Source: Spirosoma rhododendri (GTDB lineage Bacteria > Bacteroidota > Bacteroidia > Cytophagales > Spirosomataceae). Taken from it: a stretch of 64,000 nucleotides of DNA. Both the position numbers and the translations under genes were made by a program. Positions 61,562 through 64,000 of the stretch are shown in pieces (positions within the stretch are counted from its first letter, which is position 1; the number at the start of each line of letters is the position of its first letter). A model generated the notes under the pieces. It worked only from the letters and a program-made list of their open reading frames with translations, had not been told where the DNA came from and made no database searches. The stretch lies in the NCBI RefSeq assembly GCF_012849055.1, contig NZ_CP051677.1:1407501-1471500 (forward strand), in the 5' to 3' direction.

Positions 61562-62863
61562 CTACCGTATCACCACCCGATAAATCGGGTAGCTGACCAG
61601 CACGAAGCCCAGTGCGTAGAGGCTACTGGAAAAGTCGCCGATAACGACGCCCAGCAGAAACGCCAGCGACGCAATGAGCAGCGCCCAGGTTGAAAACGGA
61701 TAGCCCCAGGCCCGGACTGGGCGCGCCAGATCGGGTTCGGCCCGGCGCAGGCGAATCAGCGACGCAAACCCCGACGCGTAGCAAAGCACGAAGAAAAACG
61801 TGGCAATGTCCGATAGTTTGCTGTAGGTGTTGGTCAGAATCAGCACAACCGACGTAGCGGCCGTGAGCACTACAGCATAAGCGGGGGTTCCGCCTTCGTT
61901 GACGTACGTGACGAAACGAAAAAACAGCCCGTCGCGCCCCATGGCGTAGATCACGCGGGGGTTGAACATGATCTGGGCGTTGATAATCCCCATGATCGAT
62001 ACCATCAGCAGCAGCGTCACCACTTTGGCACTGCCCGGCCCGAATAAAGTCTGTACCGCATCGGCAGCGGCCAGTTTCGACCCAGCCAGTTGCTGAACCG
62101 GCAACACATACAGCAGCGCCAGATTGACCAGCACGTAAATACCGATAATCAGCAGCACCCCGCTGACCATCGACCGGGGCAGATTTCGGCTGGGGTCAAC
62201 GTCTTCCTCGGCGAAATAAGCCGCTGTATGCCAGCCATCGTAGGTGTAAAAAACGGATTGCAGAGCCGCCAGGATGCCCACCCACAAACCCGTCTGAGCG
62301 ATGGGCCGGGTTAGCTCGACGGCAGGTGCCGGATGACTCGGCGTTACCGCAAAACAAACGACTACGAACGCAAGCAGCCCCGCAGCTTTCAGTACGCTCA
62401 TTATCTCCTGCGCCCGACTCGCCGACTTCACGCCCAGCCAGTGAAACGCGACAAACGCAGCCAGAATGCCGATGGCTACCAGTTTTTCGTGACCCAGTAG
62501 AGCCGGAGCCAGCACGCTCAGGTATTCGCTCATCACCGACGCACCAAACGCCATAGCCGCGACGCTGCCCAGCCAACTACTAACGCCGATCAGAAAGCCA
62601 GCATAGTTACCAAACGCCCGGCGTGCATACACGTACCACGCCCCCGCACTGGGGAGCATCGTGCCCAGCTCCATCACCGATAGCGACCCGACCAGCGCAT
62701 ACACGCCCACCAGCAGCCACACACCGATAATCAGCGTTGGGTCGCCGATGTCCTGCGCAATCGGGCCGGGCTTACGCAGAATACCCGTACCAATGGTACC
62801 GCCAATTGTAACGGCCACGCCAAAACCGACACCAAGTAACTTTTTGAGCTGATTCTGGGCCAT
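61562..62863 (-). CDS. APC-superfamily amino acid permease
   Basis: This 433-residue protein has about 12 TM segments and the APC signature near the N-terminus: GVGFGVAVTIGGTIGTGILRKPG with the GTGIL unwound helix 1, followed by YALVGSLSVMELGTMLPSAGAWYVYARRAFG (in pieces). The start at 62863 (MAQNQLKKLLGVGFG) is preferred; the frame extends 11 residues upstream. It is likely an amino acid/proton or exchange transporter of the inner membrane. The substrate is not readable. Confidence 0.88.
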   Translation of the reverse strand: MAQNQLKKLLGVGFGVAVTIGGTIGTGILRKPGPIAQDIGDPTLIIGVWLLVGVYALVGSLSVMELGTMLPSAGAWYVYARRAFGNYAGFLIGVSSWLGSVAAMAFGASVMSEYLSVLAPALLGHEKLVAIGILAAFVAFHWLGVKSASRAQEIMSVLKAAGLLAFVVVCFAVTPSHPAPAVELTRPIAQTGLWVGILAALQSVFYTYDGWHTAAYFAEEDVDPSRNLPRSMVSGVLLIIGIYVLVNLALLYVLPVQQLAGSKLAAADAVQTLFGPGSAKVVTLLLMVSIMGIINAQIMFNPRVIYAMGRDGLFFRFVTYVNEGGTPAYAVVLTAATSVVLILTNTYSKLSDIATFFFVLCYASGFASLIRLRRAEPDLARPVRAWGYPFSTWALLIASLAFLLGVVIGDFSSSLYALGFVLVSYPIYRVVIR

Positions 62864-62955
62864 ACCGTACGACGAAAAGCGGGGTGGGTGAATCACAATG
62901 ATAACGAAAAACGGGCTCGGTTAAGCCATAGCGTCGTCGGGGCAGGGGTTTTTCG

Positions 62956-62963
62956 TAAGTTTG
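62956..62963 (+). promoter_or_regulatory. -7 promoter element for crcB, implying a leaderless or very short leader
   Basis: TAAGTTTG matches TAnnTTTG and ends 5 bp before the GTG start of crcB at 62969. Transcription starting about 7 bp downstream would begin at or near the start codon. No clear -33 TTTG is seen at the right spacing. Confidence 0.4.
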
Positions 62964-62968
62964 CTTAT

Positions 62969-63357
62969 GTGAGAGCTTTGTTGACGCATCCGTATCTACT
63001 GGTTATGGCGGGGGCAGCGCAGGAAGTTTGCTGCGGTACCTGACCGGGCGGATCGTGCCACCGGTGGTGGTCGGAACGCCGTTTCCCGTCGGTATTTTGC
63101 TGGTCAACGTGTTTGCCAGTGCCGTGTTGGGCGCGGTTGCGGGCTTGGCTACCAGCCGGGCCGTGGGCGAAGAGGTCAGGCTGCTTGTTGGCGTCGGCTT
63201 CTGCGGAGGGCTTAGTACATTTTCCAGCTTCAGCTACGACACCGCTGTGCTGCTGCAAAACGGGCGCGTCGGTACAGCCCTGCTCAACATCGGCCTGAAC
63301 GTCGTGCTGTGTCTGCTGGCATCGGTCGGCGGGCTGGCCCTCGGCGCTAAACTTTAA
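62969..63357 (+). pseudogene. crcB: CrcB/Fluc fluoride channel, frameshifted near the N-terminus
   Basis: CrcB is a small four-TM dimeric fluoride exporter. From the GTG at 62969 the frame reads VRALLTHPYLLVMAGAAQ, the normal Fluc start, then fails in EVCCG. The next frame begins at TTG 63028 as LLRYLTGRIVPP and carries the rest: GTFPVGILLVNVFASAVLGAV (in pieces; here GTPFPVGILLVN), the FCGGLSTFSSFSYDT motif with the GLSTFS fluoride-pathway segment, and a C-terminal ALGAKL. One extra G in CAGGAAG gives AAQGSLLRYL and a 129-residue protein of normal length. No fluoride riboswitch is seen upstream. Confidence 0.9.
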
Positions 63358-63360
63358 TCT

Positions 63361-64000
63361 ATGCTACTACACCAGCCGCACCTCATACAACTACGCCCGG
63401 TGGGTTGGTGGCTGGTTCTTTTCCTGCTAATGGCAACAACACGATCGGCTTCGGCTCAGGATATGGCGCGTCGGCTTTACGATGCCCACGAAACCTACAA
63501 ACAACAGGCACTGACGCACCGGCGGTTTAAACACCGCGACATGGTACCGCTGCTGGATTCGCTGCGCGGGCCGGGGCCGCTGGCCATCAGTCAGGTGGGG
63601 GAGTCGCTGGAGAAACGGGCTATATATCAGGTTAAAGCCGGAACGGGACCGGTCAACGTGCTACTGTGGTCGCAGATGCACGGCGACGAAGCTACCGCGA
63701 CGATGGCCCTGTTCGATCTGTTCAATTTCCTGACCGCATCAGGCGATGAGTTCGACAGTCTGCGGCAGACCATCCTGACCAAACTCACGCTCTACGCTGT
63801 GCCGATGCTCAACCCCGACGGAGCTGAGCGTTTTCAGCGCCGAACGGCCAGCGACATCGATATGAACCGCGACGCGCTGCGGCTGCAAACCCCGGAAGGG
63901 CGACTGCTGAAAAGCTTGCAGCAGTCGCTCAAACCGCTGGTTGGCTTCAACCTCCACGATCAGAATCCCCGGTACAGCGTAGGGCACAGCGGACAACAGG
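63361..64000 (+). CDS. M14-family zinc carboxypeptidase, N-terminal part
   Basis: The frame is open to the right edge; about 213 residues are visible. A signal peptide ends near SASAQ (about residue 36). Zinc ligands of M14 carboxypeptidases are present: His and Glu in LLWSQMHGDEATATM near residue 105, Asn/Arg in DIDMNRDAL near 167, and the His in FNLHDQNP near 199. The family removes C-terminal residues from peptides or cleaves peptidoglycan stems. The protein is exported. It starts 3 bp after the crcB stop, so it is in the same transcript. Confidence 0.85.
   Translation, partial: MLLHQPHLIQLRPVGWWLVLFLLMATTRSASAQDMARRLYDAHETYKQQALTHRRFKHRDMVPLLDSLRGPGPLAISQVGESLEKRAIYQVKAGTGPVNVLLWSQMHGDEATATMALFDLFNFLTASGDEFDSLRQTILTKLTLYAVPMLNPDGAERFQRRTASDIDMNRDALRLQTPEGRLLKSLQQSLKPLVGFNLHDQNPRYSVGHSGQQ

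Noticed and set aside
62897..62968. Fluoride riboswitch before crcB
   Set aside because: The candidate promoter lies a few bases before the start codon, and no riboswitch-like fold is visible in the 105-bp gap.

Overview
The window is a chromosomal segment from a Bacteroidota bacterium, most likely of the class Cytophagia and close to Spirosoma. The evidence is a gliding-motility GldJ-type lipoprotein, a metalloprotease with a type IX secretion C-terminal domain, a DUF4175 protein, ECF sigma factors paired with single-TM anti-sigma-like proteins, promoters of the TAnnTTTG class and starts without clear Shine-Dalgarno sequences. No prophage, insertion sequence or CRISPR array is visible. The genus is inferred from gene content only.

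Left part (1-19.6 kb): the end of threonine synthase and a TPR protein precede a 490-bp intergenic region packed with DnaA boxes, which is the best candidate for the replication origin. It is followed by a methyltransferase and mnmG (gidA), with two CACGTG parS-like sites at the mnmG start. Next come a DUF4175 coiled-coil membrane protein, comF, gldJ, mfd, a secreted barnase-type RNase with its barstar inhibitor, a small aromatic/quinone-handling cluster (ring-cleavage dioxygenase, esterase, muconolactone-isomerase-like protein) and pdhA.

Middle (19.7-36 kb): recF, a GH140-type glycosidase, a membrane metallophosphoesterase, a dienelactone hydrolase, a Gly-rich lipoprotein, a GGCT-fold protein, typA/bipA, a lipocalin-like lipoprotein with a serpin, an ECF sigma factor with a TM/beta-barrel partner, a large propeller/HEAT/cytochrome c protein and a holin-like membrane protein.

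Trp region (36-44.3 kb, all minus strand): tRNA-Pro, a trp leader peptide with three consecutive Trp codons and a terminator/antiterminator, then trpE-trpG-trpD-trpC-trpF, a VapBC-type toxin-antitoxin pair, trpB-trpA and hisIE. Hairpin-forming intergenic repeats sit between trpG and trpD and between trpB and trpA.

Right part (44.3-64 kb): an alpha/beta hydrolase, an ECF sigma/anti-sigma/DUF4097/two beta-barrel operon, a GH1-like hydrolase, a GMC oxidoreductase with its subunit-3 partner, an SDR, a DUF2141 protein, recQ, the T9SS metalloprotease, a PBP4-type carboxypeptidase lipoprotein, an APC permease, crcB and the start of an M14 carboxypeptidase.

Five genes (Gly-rich lipoprotein, serpin, cytochrome protein, hisIE, crcB) are each broken by what looks like one missing base, usually in or beside a short homopolymer. 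In every case adding one base restores a full-length family member, so indel error in the source sequence is the simplest explanation. The most interesting true signals are the DnaA-box cluster, the trp attenuator and the barnase/barstar pair.
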